Below are positions 8,869 through 17,412 of a stretch of 64,000 nt of DNA, piece by piece (within the stretch, counting starts at the first letter, position 1; every line of letters starts with the position of its first letter). The notes below the pieces were generated by a model that had not been told where the DNA came from, did not search any database, and worked only from the letters and a program-made list of their open reading frames with translations. The translations under genes were made by a program, and so were the position numbers. This DNA is from JAFAGX01 sp963759875 (lineage in GTDB: Bacteria > Acidobacteriota > Terriglobia > Terriglobales > Acidobacteriaceae), in the NCBI GenBank assembly GCA_963759875.1, contig CAVXBB010000016.1:434001-498000 (forward strand), written 5' to 3'.

Positions 8869-9741
8869 TTGCCGATTTATCAAGCCATAGTTCTGGCCAT
8901 AGTTCAGGGACTGGCCGAGTTCATCCCGGTCTCCAGCTCGGGCCATCTCATCATCGTGCGGAGGCTGCTCGGCTGGAATGAGCTTTCGCCTGCTCATGAA
9001 CTGACGTTCGACGTGGCGCTACACTTCGGGACACTGCTCTCGTTGCTCTTCTATTTCCGCCGCACCTGGATTCAAGTCATTCGCGCGGCATTTGGTGGAG
9101 AGGTGGTGCGATTTTCCGAATCGACCAGCTCGGATCGCAGCTTGACGCCGGATGAGCAGCGCGAAGAACGCCTCCTGCTTTGGTTCATAGCTATTGCGAC
9201 CATTCCGGGTGCGATCGCGGGCAAGCTGTTGGAACATTCGGCGGAAGATTACTTCCGGGAACACATTTATCTGATCGCCGGGGCGCTGATACTGGTGGCG
9301 CTGTTTATGGAATGGTCGGAAAAAGTCAGCCAGATGAAGAAAACGCTGACCAGAGTAACTCTGCTGGACTCCATCATTATTGGTTGTGCGCAGGCGACCG
9401 CCTTGATCCCAGGCGTCTCGCGTTCCGGCGCGACGATTACCGCTGGACTATTCCGCAATATGACGCGAGAAGCTGCGGTGCGGTTCAGCTTCCTGCTTTC
9501 AACGCCAATTATTGCCGGCGCAGTTCTGCTAAAAGCCCACGAGTTGCACAAGGAAGGGTTGCCTGCGGCAATGCGCGAGCCTTTTATCGTTGGAGTCCTT
9601 GTTTCAGCCATCGTAGGGTATGGGGCAATCGCGTGGCTCATTCGCTACTTGCAATCCTATAGTTTGAGAGTTTTCGTTGTTTACAGGATCGTGGCAGGGC
9701 TTATTGTTATTGGTTTGGCGCTGGCGTGGCATTTGCAGTGA
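8869..9741 (+). CDS. uppP: Undecaprenyl-diphosphate phosphatase
   Basis: Integral membrane enzyme that recycles undecaprenyl pyrophosphate to the monophosphate carrier for peptidoglycan and O-antigen synthesis; it also gives bacitracin tolerance. The 290-aa protein has the two family signatures: GLAEFIPVSSSGHL in the first loop and PGVSRSGATI in the second, plus about eight hydrophobic helices. The start is TTG at 8869 with GAAAGG at 8855-8860. The following gene overlaps the 3' end by a few codons, suggesting translational coupling. Confidence 0.95.
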   Translation: MPIYQAIVLAIVQGLAEFIPVSSSGHLIIVRRLLGWNELSPAHELTFDVALHFGTLLSLLFYFRRTWIQVIRAAFGGEVVRFSESTSSDRSLTPDEQREERLLLWFIAIATIPGAIAGKLLEHSAEDYFREHIYLIAGALILVALFMEWSEKVSQMKKTLTRVTLLDSIIIGCAQATALIPGVSRSGATITAGLFRNMTREAAVRFSFLLSTPIIAGAVLLKAHELHKEGLPAAMREPFIVGVLVSAIVGYGAIAWLIRYLQSYSLRVFVVYRIVAGLIVIGLALAWHLQ

Positions 9742-10448
9742 GGGGTGGTTTGCTGACGGTCAGGAAACAACTAATTTTCCGCGAAGTGCTGGCATTGCTG
9801 GTTTGTGTTTTCGCGTTGGCGAGTTTAAACGCATCCGATAAAAGCGATCACCCGGTTCCTACGACGCCTCAAAGTGATTTTTCTGCCGACGACTTTGACT
9901 GGCGCGAGATGGTTCCACAGCTTGCAGTGGCAGCGGTTCTGCCTGGGGAACAAGCGATTAAGGCAGTCCTTGAGAATTCCAATGTGCTTCGCATCTATGT
10001 AGCGACTGATCTGCTGACCGAATGCCGACAAAAGAACTTGTGCGCTGGAATTAGCAACCACTCAGCGCTGAACGCAGCAGTAACCAAGCGGATTGATGAA
10101 ATCGTGCAGGAAGGCATTTTGCACCGGCACAAATCGGCAGTCGTGGATTACCAACTCTCGCGCCAGCCATTTCCGTTTTCCGAGGTTGCCGCCGTGAAAA
10201 GCGACAATAAATCTGACGCTTACCTTATGCTTGCGCTTCCCGACCACAGCTATACCGCTGCTCAACTGCAAGCCAAATACGGTCCGCCTTACGATACAAA
10301 CATTTTTCAGTGGTACAGCGTGTTCGAGTACCGACTGGACGGTGCGGGCTATGCCAGCAAGGCAGTTTTCGAGGTCGATCCTACAGACGGCGGTGTAATT
10401 AAAGTTGCGATCAGCCTAAAGATTAAGAAATCCAAGCCTCGTCACTAG
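9738..10448 (+). CDS. Secreted hypothetical protein
   Basis: I do not recognise this family. The open frame begins inside uppP (GTG at 9726); plausible starts are GTG 9738 and TTG 9750. A signal peptide follows (REVLALLVCVFALASLNA), then about 210 polar residues of mixed alpha/beta character with no cysteine pair typical of redox enzymes. The C-terminus ends in Lys/Arg-rich KIKKSKPRH. The overlap with uppP suggests an operon, and the protein would act in the periplasm or envelope. Confidence 0.6.
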   Translation: MRGGLLTVRKQLIFREVLALLVCVFALASLNASDKSDHPVPTTPQSDFSADDFDWREMVPQLAVAAVLPGEQAIKAVLENSNVLRIYVATDLLTECRQKNLCAGISNHSALNAAVTKRIDEIVQEGILHRHKSAVVDYQLSRQPFPFSEVAAVKSDNKSDAYLMLALPDHSYTAAQLQAKYGPPYDTNIFQWYSVFEYRLDGAGYASKAVFEVDPTDGGVIKVAISLKIKKSKPRH

Positions 10449-10684
10449 CACAGTGCGTTAAGTGCCTAGGTGACAGCGTTGAACCGCTGCGCCACCCGCG
10501 GGGAACAAAGAATGCATCGCTGAGGCTTCCACTCCTCTACTCTGCTGGAAAGGCGAAGAGAAAATGCAGACAAACTTCGGATGGTCTTGGCCCAGTACGC
10601 GGTTGCTCAGGAAGGAATTAACTGACAGTAGAGAACCTGAGTTCCGAGGAGGCTGCTGGCAAGCTGATGCTCTTTACTGCGCGA

Positions 10685-11713
10685 TTACTCTCCTAACCAC
10701 GCACCAAAGGCCTCCATGTTGCCAACGTGATCGAAAATTATTTTCAAAGCTGCGGTCATCGGGATTGCAAGAATCAGTCCCATCGCACCCCAAATCCAAC
10801 CCCAAAACAATAGTGAAAGCGTGACCGCTAAGGGATTCAGCTGCAGACGATTCCCAATGAATTTTGGGTACAACACGTTAAGCGAGAACAGGTGCAATCC
10901 AAGCACGGTGAGCAGGACAAACAGAAAACCTGTGCCGTGGATCGTCCCTAGTCCGGACAGCACCGGCGGAAGAAGTGCGAGCAACACTCCGAGATAGGGC
11001 ACCAGACTGAGAAAGCCGCTAATGAAACCGATGAAATAGAAATACGGAATGTGCATAATCGCGAACACGGCTGTGCTTACCAGGCTGATGAACAATCCCA
11101 CCAGCAAATTACCAAGAATGAATCCACGAATCATGCCGGCGATGGTGCCTAACGTGTCGTAAGCCGTGTGCCGGGTTTCGAGTGGGAACAGCAACACCGT
11201 TGATCGGCGCACGTGTTCCTTCCACGTGAGCATGAAGTAGGCGAGGAAAGGAACGAATGAGGCTGCCAACGCCACATCCGTCGCAGTACCCAGGCCGGAA
11301 CTGATGGCGTTCCAAATGCTTGGTTGCTGCACTACCTGGATGGTTTGATTCTGCTTACCTTGCGGGACCGCAGCGCGCGCCGGCCCGGTAATGCTTTCGG
11401 TTTTCTCCGTGAACTTTGCTACATACTCTCGAACCTCGGCAGCATACGTCGGCAACTCCTTGGAAAATTGCACCGCCCGGTTGTAGAACACATGAGAGAT
11501 GCCGTACAGACCGGCAAACAATGCGAGCAGAGCAAAAGCTGCAGCCCAACTGCGCGGCAGGCGCAGTTTTTCGAATAGCTCTACGAGCGGCTCTAGAATG
11601 AAGGCCAGCAAAATAGAGACGCAGATCACCACCCAAACGAGTTGTGCGTAATGGAGAGCTGCGGCTACCGCAATGACAGCCAGGATTATGTTCGCGGTGG
11701 AATTTCGCTCCAT
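10685..11713 (-). CDS. AI-2E family transporter (PerM-like)
   Basis: Polytopic membrane protein of the AI-2E exporter family. From the ATG at 11713 (MERNSTANIILAV) it is 342 aa with helices at both ends and the family's central GFISGFLSLVPYLGVLLALLPP segment. A hydrophilic loop (residues ~75-140) separates the first three helices from the rest, as in the family. The frame stays open upstream to 11944, adding 77 polar residues; I left these out because family members start just before the first helix. The substrate is unknown; AI-2 export was shown for only a few members. Confidence 0.85.
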   Translation of the reverse strand: MERNSTANIILAVIAVAAALHYAQLVWVVICVSILLAFILEPLVELFEKLRLPRSWAAAFALLALFAGLYGISHVFYNRAVQFSKELPTYAAEVREYVAKFTEKTESITGPARAAVPQGKQNQTIQVVQQPSIWNAISSGLGTATDVALAASFVPFLAYFMLTWKEHVRRSTVLLFPLETRHTAYDTLGTIAGMIRGFILGNLLVGLFISLVSTAVFAIMHIPYFYFIGFISGFLSLVPYLGVLLALLPPVLSGLGTIHGTGFLFVLLTVLGLHLFSLNVLYPKFIGNRLQLNPLAVTLSLLFWGWIWGAMGLILAIPMTAALKIIFDHVGNMEAFGAWLGE

Positions 11714-11981
11714 CAGCCCCTCTATAGGGCTAGAAGGTGTTTGAGACGATTCGTTTTCGACGGGGTTCCGAGCTGCCCCCGTCTTTAACCCGATTTGCTT
11801 CACGTCGCCGATAGCCGCACCTCGTTCCGCTCGTTCCAGACCTCGCGCATACCCGCGGGAGGTTTGCAGATATTCGCCTTTAGATGGTGAATTTCGACTA
11901 GACGGTGAGAAGCTGGAATTCTGAGGCCCCGCCTGCCGCGGCACAGGTACGATAAGTAGGGCATCTTGCGCGTTTTACCGC

Positions 11982-12809
11982 TCAAGCGCTCTTGGGTTCA
12001 GCATCCTGGAGGATGGCCCGTGCTTTGGCAATTATGGGGCGATCTACAAGTTGCCCGTCCATGGCGACAGCAGCACCTTTCGATGCCTCCGCTGCTTCTA
12101 GTACTCGCCTGGCCCATGCAAGTTCTTCTTGGCTTGGCCGGAAACACTCATGAACTATGGCGATCTGCTTGGGATGGATCAATAACTTCGCCCCGAACCC
12201 CAAACGGCGGCTGCGGAGTGTGGCAATCCGGAGACTTTCAAGATCATCCATGGCAGCAGTAATTCCTGCGACTGGCGGCTGAATTCCGGCGAGACGCGAA
12301 ATCAACACCAACTGCGAGCGAAAGTACAAAAGTTCTTCGTCACCGTCGGCTACACCGAGATCGAGTTGAAAGTCGATCTCTCCAAAAACGAGGCGCTGAA
12401 CCGATGGGGCTTGCGCCAGAGGCAGGGCGTTCCAGAAACCTTGCGCCGTCTCAATCAGCGGAAGAATTTTTGCTGTGCGATTTGCACTGCTGATTGAGGC
12501 AACATCTTCCACCCGCTCAGCCTTTGGCAGCAGAACTCCGGCGACGGCCTGCAACCCGCAAATTTCCAGATCCTCTCGAAACCACTCAGACCCTACACTG
12601 TTAATGCGAACCAGGGTTGGCTTCCCTTCTGAAAGCCAGGCCGCTGCCGATTTTCGCGCTGCAGGCTTTTCGCTCGCCGGAACCGCATCCTCAAGATCAA
12701 TGATGACCGCATCGGCTCCGGAAGCGAACGCCTTTGCGAAGCGCTCCGGACGGTTGCCGGGAACAAATAGATATGAACGTGCGATCGCACCTTCCTTGAG
12801 GACAGTCAT
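11982..12809 (-). CDS. CitE-like CoA-ester lyase (citramalyl/malyl-CoA lyase type)
   Basis: 275-aa TIM-barrel aldolase of the HpcH/HpaI-CitE superfamily. Signatures are RSYLFVPGNRPERF at the N-terminus, the metal-binding segment ADAVIIDLEDAVP, and LVFGEIDFQLDLG near the active-site acidic residue; C-terminal KLLIHPKQ is also typical. It cleaves a (3S)-hydroxyacyl-CoA to acetyl-CoA plus a keto or glyoxylate product; the exact acyl group cannot be read from sequence. It lies 63 bp downstream of a MaoC-type hydratase in the same direction. This pairing resembles the itaconyl-CoA hydratase/citramalyl-CoA lyase genes of itaconate degradation, although no CoA-transferase is present nearby. Confidence 0.82.
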   Translation of the reverse strand: MTVLKEGAIARSYLFVPGNRPERFAKAFASGADAVIIDLEDAVPASEKPAARKSAAAWLSEGKPTLVRINSVGSEWFREDLEICGLQAVAGVLLPKAERVEDVASISSANRTAKILPLIETAQGFWNALPLAQAPSVQRLVFGEIDFQLDLGVADGDEELLYFRSQLVLISRLAGIQPPVAGITAAMDDLESLRIATLRSRRLGFGAKLLIHPKQIAIVHECFRPSQEELAWARRVLEAAEASKGAAVAMDGQLVDRPIIAKARAILQDAEPKSA

Positions 12810-12872
12810 AATCCAGAACGGACGCGTCTCTTGCGCTTCGACTTAAAGTTCCTGACGGACATGCGGAAAATT

Positions 12873-13766
12873 TCAGGCTACTATTGCGCTCCCCTCTGCA
12901 GCCAGCTGGCCCTCGGCATTTTGCGCCCAAAGCTCCACAACTTTGTTTTCGCCCATTCGGCCGCACACCGAACATTCTGCCGTGTCAAAGAGCGGTCGCT
13001 CAGCGCGAAATACGAACTCCTTTACAACAGCCTGCGGCAAATTGCGGCGAAGCAGATCCAAAAGCAGGGTTGCGATCAAGGGACCATGAACCACCAGCCC
13101 TGGATATCCTTCCACTTCGGTCGCGTGACGGCGATCATAATGAATGCGATGACCATTGAATGTGAGCGCGGAATAACGAAATAACAGGACGGGATCAGGG
13201 CAGATGCGCCGTTGCCAATCAAATTTCGCAGGCGCGGTTTTGGACGCACGGGGCGGATCGCCGCTTTTCGGGTTCTCGCGATAGACGAGATCCTGTTCTT
13301 CCGATATCGCACCCCCTGCGTCATTGCTGATTTCATGACGCAGTTTCACGAATACCAGCGGGCCTGTGCGACCTTCCTTGTAAGTCACATCTGAAATCGC
13401 GGAGCTACGCGAAATGTTGTCGCCGACTCTCAGCTCTCGCTGGAATTGGAAACGGCTGCCGGCCCACATCCGTCGCGGCAGCGGTACTGGAGGCAGAAAT
13501 CCACCGCGTTGAGCATGGCCGTCCGCGCTGAGGTCCGATGTCCGATCCATCGGCAGGAAATATAACCAATGCCATAAAGGTGGCAGAGGATCGCCAATGC
13601 GTGGCTCCTGAATTTCACGGTCTAACGTAGCTGAGAGCGCCATAATCGGCACTGGAGTCACTTTATCGTGACGCGAGTCCGTTCGTCCGATCCACTGCTG
13701 GAGGTCTTTGAGATCCACACCCATTTGCGGTGGCTCCGACTTGCCCAACTTCTGAGGTCGAGACAT
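12873..13766 (-). CDS. MaoC-like (FAS1-type) enoyl-CoA hydratase, mesaconyl-C4/itaconyl-CoA hydratase type
   Basis: 297 aa, double hot-dog architecture. The N-terminal half contains LPPLWHWLYFLP and GDNISRSSAISDVTYKEGRTGPL, typical of FAS1-like dehydratase domains. The C-terminal half carries the MaoC catalytic helix region (FRYSALTFNGHRIHYD, with the Asp/His pair) and HGPLIATLL. This arrangement is known from mesaconyl-C4-CoA and itaconyl-CoA hydratases. It is first in a two-gene unit with the CitE-like lyase downstream, so hydration of an unsaturated dicarboxyl-CoA followed by cleavage is a reasonable inference. Confidence 0.78.
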   Translation of the reverse strand: MSRPQKLGKSEPPQMGVDLKDLQQWIGRTDSRHDKVTPVPIMALSATLDREIQEPRIGDPLPPLWHWLYFLPMDRTSDLSADGHAQRGGFLPPVPLPRRMWAGSRFQFQRELRVGDNISRSSAISDVTYKEGRTGPLVFVKLRHEISNDAGGAISEEQDLVYRENPKSGDPPRASKTAPAKFDWQRRICPDPVLLFRYSALTFNGHRIHYDRRHATEVEGYPGLVVHGPLIATLLLDLLRRNLPQAVVKEFVFRAERPLFDTAECSVCGRMGENKVVELWAQNAEGQLAAEGSAIVA

Positions 13767-13860
13767 TTTATCTAACGCTAACGCAAATTCGCAGGATTCT
13801 TAAAAACATAGTCAACAAATTAAATTTACCCGGCCGCATGGTTGAGGAATCCAACTCTCT

Positions 13861-14976
13861 GTGAAGTTCCGAAAGCGCTTAATCATCTTCGTCATAATTT
13901 TGCAGTCTGTTCTTTTTCTGACCCACTTCGGAATTTACGAAACGTGGACGTTTTCATCTGGCCAGGGCAATGCCGTGGGATCGCGATGGGCCGCCCTGAT
14001 TCTCGGCTTTCTGTCCGTGACATTTGTTCCTGCTTCGCTGCTTGCGTTTCGTTACACCAACCTGTTCATCCGTGCTTACTACAAAGCTGCAGCCGTCTGG
14101 GTTGGATTTCTGAGTTTCTTGTTCATGGCAGCCATTGCTTCGTGGATAATTTTTGGAATTGCTCTCGCGCTCGGCGTTCAACTGAACTTTCATAGGATGG
14201 TAGAGGTACTCTTCGGAGCGGCAACGGCAGCGGGAATTCTCGCAGTTTTGAATGCAAACTGGACCCGCGTCACGCGGGAAACGGTGCGAATCGCCAATTT
14301 GCCGGAAAATTGGCGTGGTCGCAAGGCGGCGTTGATCAGTGATTTGCATTTAGGACCGGTAAGAAACGGCGGATTCCTGCGGCGCATGATCGCCAAACTT
14401 CTGCGCGAAGAAGCCCACGCGATCTTCATTGCGGGTGATTTGTATGATGGAACGGCAATTGATGTCACGAGAGCCGCCGAACCCTTGAAGCAGTTAGCCG
14501 CGCCGCACGGAGTCTATTTCGTGGCCGGGAATCATGAGCAATTCGGGGACGATACGAAGTATCTGCGTGCGGTTACAGGCGCGGGGGTGCGCGTGTTGCA
14601 CAATGAGAAAATCGAACTTGATGGATTGCAGGTCGTTGGTATTCCTTACCGGAACGCATGGCACCGCAATTCTTTTGGATCCGTGCTGCGAAGCATTGCC
14701 TTGGATGAAACTCGTGCCAGCATTTTGCTGACTCACGCTCCCGACCATCCGGACATCGCGGAGTCTGCCGGTTTCTCCCTGCAACTCTCCGGACACACGC
14801 ACCTCGGGCAATTCATCCCCTGGAGTTGGGTGGCGAGAAGGATATATGGACCATTCGTCTATGGCCTAAGCCGGATCGGCAACATGCAGGTTTTTACTTC
14901 AAGTGGCGCAGGAACGTGGGGCCCTCCGCTGAGGCTAGGGTCGAATCCCGAAATCGTGGTGCTGCAGTTCGAATAG
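13861..14976 (+). CDS. Membrane-anchored metallophosphoesterase
   Basis: 371 aa. The first ~135 residues contain about four hydrophobic helices. The calcineurin-like phosphoesterase domain follows, with the metal motifs in order: ISDLHLGP, AGDLYDG, VAGNHEQF, LTHAPDHP and SGHTHLGQ. It is related to the YkuE/YaeI type, which act on phospho-lipids or UDP-diacylglucosamine, but the substrate here is unknown. The start is GTG at 13861 with a loosely placed GAGGA about 14 nt upstream. It is divergent from the hydratase/lyase pair. Confidence 0.87.
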   Translation: MKFRKRLIIFVIILQSVLFLTHFGIYETWTFSSGQGNAVGSRWAALILGFLSVTFVPASLLAFRYTNLFIRAYYKAAAVWVGFLSFLFMAAIASWIIFGIALALGVQLNFHRMVEVLFGAATAAGILAVLNANWTRVTRETVRIANLPENWRGRKAALISDLHLGPVRNGGFLRRMIAKLLREEAHAIFIAGDLYDGTAIDVTRAAEPLKQLAAPHGVYFVAGNHEQFGDDTKYLRAVTGAGVRVLHNEKIELDGLQVVGIPYRNAWHRNSFGSVLRSIALDETRASILLTHAPDHPDIAESAGFSLQLSGHTHLGQFIPWSWVARRIYGPFVYGLSRIGNMQVFTSSGAGTWGPPLRLGSNPEIVVLQFE

Positions 14977-14991
14977 CCAACCACAAACATG

Positions 14992-15459
14992 CTATTTGAC
15001 ATGGGTCTCCTGATAGTGCAATTCTTTCCACTCTCCCGCCCGTTTCACCCATATCTCACTTATGTAAACCCTGGAGTAGCGAACCATCGACTTGGGCGGA
15101 AACTGCATGGTAACCTCGTAAATCACAAGCGCCGCATCGGGCGATAACGAGAACTCCTTAAAGCCCCAAAGCGTGTAGTTGAAAACATTCCCCTCAGGGA
15201 TCTCGTTTATCGCCTGAACTCTGCTGCGTTCGCCCTTACCGTCAACCTCCACGCCTTGGAAGTCGTCGGCCAGCAGGCTGCCATAGGTTTTCTTATCTTT
15301 ATTCTTTAAGGCCTCCCACTCGGTTTTGACCTTGGCCTCGAACATAGACTTCAGATCGGGCGCCATATCGGTGCCGGTTTCGTGTTTGACCTGGCCTTGC
15401 GCGACTAGGGCCAACAATAAAAGCAGTCCACACTTGAACTGTGGTCGACAGAACAGCAT
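14992..15459 (-). CDS. Secreted SnoaL/NTF2-like protein (DUF4440 type)
   Basis: 155 aa with a signal peptide (CGLLLLLALVAQGQ) and an NTF2-like fold pattern: the helix EAKVKTEWEALKNKDKKTYGSLLADDFQGVE, then beta strands ending in SRVYISEIWVKRAGEWKELHYQETHV. The role is unknown; members bind small molecules or stabilise partners. The ATG at 15459 has GGAGGT four bases upstream. It is divergent from the pstS-like gene. Confidence 0.75.
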   Translation of the reverse strand: MLFCRPQFKCGLLLLLALVAQGQVKHETGTDMAPDLKSMFEAKVKTEWEALKNKDKKTYGSLLADDFQGVEVDGKGERSRVQAINEIPEGNVFNYTLWGFKEFSLSPDAALVIYEVTMQFPPKSMVRYSRVYISEIWVKRAGEWKELHYQETHVK

Positions 15460-15654
15460 CCAGACCTCCTAAGTTCTTCGGCGCAAAACGCACTCCGCGT
15501 CGGCCTGCCCGATTACAAAACGAAAGTAACCAACACTGCGATTGCGAAGCGTTAGCGGAAGTTGCGTTTCGGGAAGACGGGATTACATCCGTAACAAGAC
15601 AATCTCTTGGCAGCTTCCTAAAATGTGTCAACAAGTTTTACAAGAGGCACTCCG

Positions 15655-16710
15655 ATGAAAGAAAGTAGAACTCTGGCCGCGTGCTTTGCCGTCCTGGTAG
15701 TCACATTGTCGCTACTACCATCTGCTCGAGCTCAAAGTAGCGTGTCCATCGTAGGATCCGGATCAAATGTGCCGACACCGCTGTACTCGGTGTGGACGGA
15801 CGAGTTTAACAAGAAAGATTCCAAGATCCAAGTTCGCTATTTGTCGATGAGCACCATGGACGGTATTCGCCAGATCAGCGGCGGGTCCGGAGATTTTGCC
15901 GCTGGCGAGATTCCGCTTACGCACGAACAGATGCAAGGCGGCAAGGTTTCGCTGATGCAGATTCCGACTGTTCTAGTGGGCATCGTCCCTATTTACAATC
16001 TGCCAGGCAATCCCGAAGTTAACTTTTCGGGCGAAGTGTTGGCTCACATCTTTATGGGAGTTATCACTAACTGGAAAGACCCGCGGATTGCCAAACTCAA
16101 CCCCAGGATAAAGCTGCCTGATCTGCAGATTGCGGTCGTGCACCGTACACCGGGAAAGGGATCAAACTACATCCTGACGGATTTCCTGTCGAGGAACAGT
16201 CCTGAGTTTCACTCGCAGATTGGCAAAAGCCCTTCACCGAATTGGCCGGTGGGAATTGATGCCAACCGCGGCGAAGATATGATTACAAAAGTTGCTTCCA
16301 TTGCGGGCGCGATCGGATACGTGGAGTTGAACTTCGCCAAACGGTCAGACATTGGCTATGGCGCGGTTCAGAATCCTGCCGGAGCCTTCGTGAAAGCCAC
16401 GACGGCAAGCATCGCCGCTGCCTGCAAGGCGCTGGCGGGATCCATTCCCGGCGATTTCCGGGTGTCGTTGATCGACGCACCCGCACAGGATGCGTACCCT
16501 ATCACGAGCTTCACTTGGATTTATCTGCCCACGTCAGGTCTTTCCGCGGAGCGCATCATGGCTTTGAAGGAATTTTTGGGTTGGGCTTTGGGTGACGGGC
16601 AGACCATCGCACGCGGCCTCGGATACGCCACGCTGCCTCCCGCCATTCAGGGCAAGGCCCAGTCTGCGCTGCATTCAATGCAACTGGCCAGCCGCACCAA
16701 TCCTGAGTGA
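15655..16710 (+). CDS. pstS: Phosphate ABC transporter substrate-binding protein
   Basis: Periplasmic phosphate-binding protein, 351 aa. Signal peptide residues 1-~26 (ending SARAQ), then the type II binding-protein fold with SIVGSGSNVPTPLY, ISGGSGDFAAGEIPLT (phosphate loop) and HRTPGKGSNYILTDFLS. ATG 15655 is preceded by AGAGGC (15643-15648); an in-frame GTG at 15625 is less likely. No pstC, pstA, pstB or phoU follows, so the gene is an orphan and may feed a transporter elsewhere. Family members that bind other oxyanions exist. Confidence 0.87.
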   Translation: MKESRTLAACFAVLVVTLSLLPSARAQSSVSIVGSGSNVPTPLYSVWTDEFNKKDSKIQVRYLSMSTMDGIRQISGGSGDFAAGEIPLTHEQMQGGKVSLMQIPTVLVGIVPIYNLPGNPEVNFSGEVLAHIFMGVITNWKDPRIAKLNPRIKLPDLQIAVVHRTPGKGSNYILTDFLSRNSPEFHSQIGKSPSPNWPVGIDANRGEDMITKVASIAGAIGYVELNFAKRSDIGYGAVQNPAGAFVKATTASIAAACKALAGSIPGDFRVSLIDAPAQDAYPITSFTWIYLPTSGLSAERIMALKEFLGWALGDGQTIARGLGYATLPPAIQGKAQSALHSMQLASRTNPE

Positions 16711-16975
16711 TTCAGGGTAGTGCTGCAGTTTGATTGTCATCCTGGAGCAAGCGTTGTTTGCGCAGCGAAGGGTCTGGATGATCCGCGCGAGGCTCGCGTT
16801 CTTTCCGATGCCACAATCACGCGTTTGGATCGCTTCCTTTGTCAAACTGCACCAATACTGATTCTCAAGAAACCTGCTGTTTTGCGAAATTGTCTGCTAT
16901 AGTTCACCGCCAGCACGGCGGCACAGCCTGCGCCTATTCGTGAGACTCGCGGCCGGCGCTCGCCGCGCTTAACAC

Positions 16976-17392
16976 ATGGTCATCCAAAACCTAATCCTGA
17001 CGCTGATTGTGGCCGCCGCCGCGTCGTACACCGGCTGGGAGTTCGCGCCTTCGTCCTGGAGCGCTGTAAACGTACTCGGAATATGCCTGGCGGTTGTTGG
17101 CTTCTTTTTTTGGACGCTAGCGCGATTCCAACTCGGCAAGTCATTCACGGTTACGGCGCAGGCGCGGCAACTTGTGAAGCAGGGCATCTATTCCAAAATC
17201 CGCAATCCCATTTACGTTTTCGGTTCGATGTTCATCGTCGGCTATATCCTTATGCTGGGCCGACCAGCGTGGCTGTTGATCTTCGTCGTTATCATTCCGA
17301 TGCAAATCTGGCGAGTGCGCAAGGAGGCGCGAGTGCTCGAAGCAAAATTCGGGGATGAGTATCGAACGTACCGCGCACGTACCTGGTTCTAA
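16976..17392 (+). CDS. Isoprenylcysteine/phospholipid methyltransferase-like membrane protein
   Basis: 138 aa, three to four hydrophobic helices. The C-terminal half has the ICMT/PEMT signature: GIYSKIRNPIYVFGSMF, then RVRKEARVLEAKFGDEYRTYRARTW, which binds S-adenosylmethionine in characterised relatives. The substrate is unknown; many bacterial homologues are annotated only as membrane methyltransferases. About 265 bp without a gene lie upstream. Confidence 0.82.
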   Translation: MVIQNLILTLIVAAAASYTGWEFAPSSWSAVNVLGICLAVVGFFFWTLARFQLGKSFTVTAQARQLVKQGIYSKIRNPIYVFGSMFIVGYILMLGRPAWLLIFVVIIPMQIWRVRKEARVLEAKFGDEYRTYRARTWF

Positions 17393-17412
17393 CGTTCTAA
17401 CGTCCATTCCCG

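Noticed and set aside
10462..10500. Minus-strand sequence GGGTGGCGCAGCGGTTC resembling a tRNA D-arm
   Set aside because: No anticodon stem or T-arm follows; the 3' part would lie in the previous gene.
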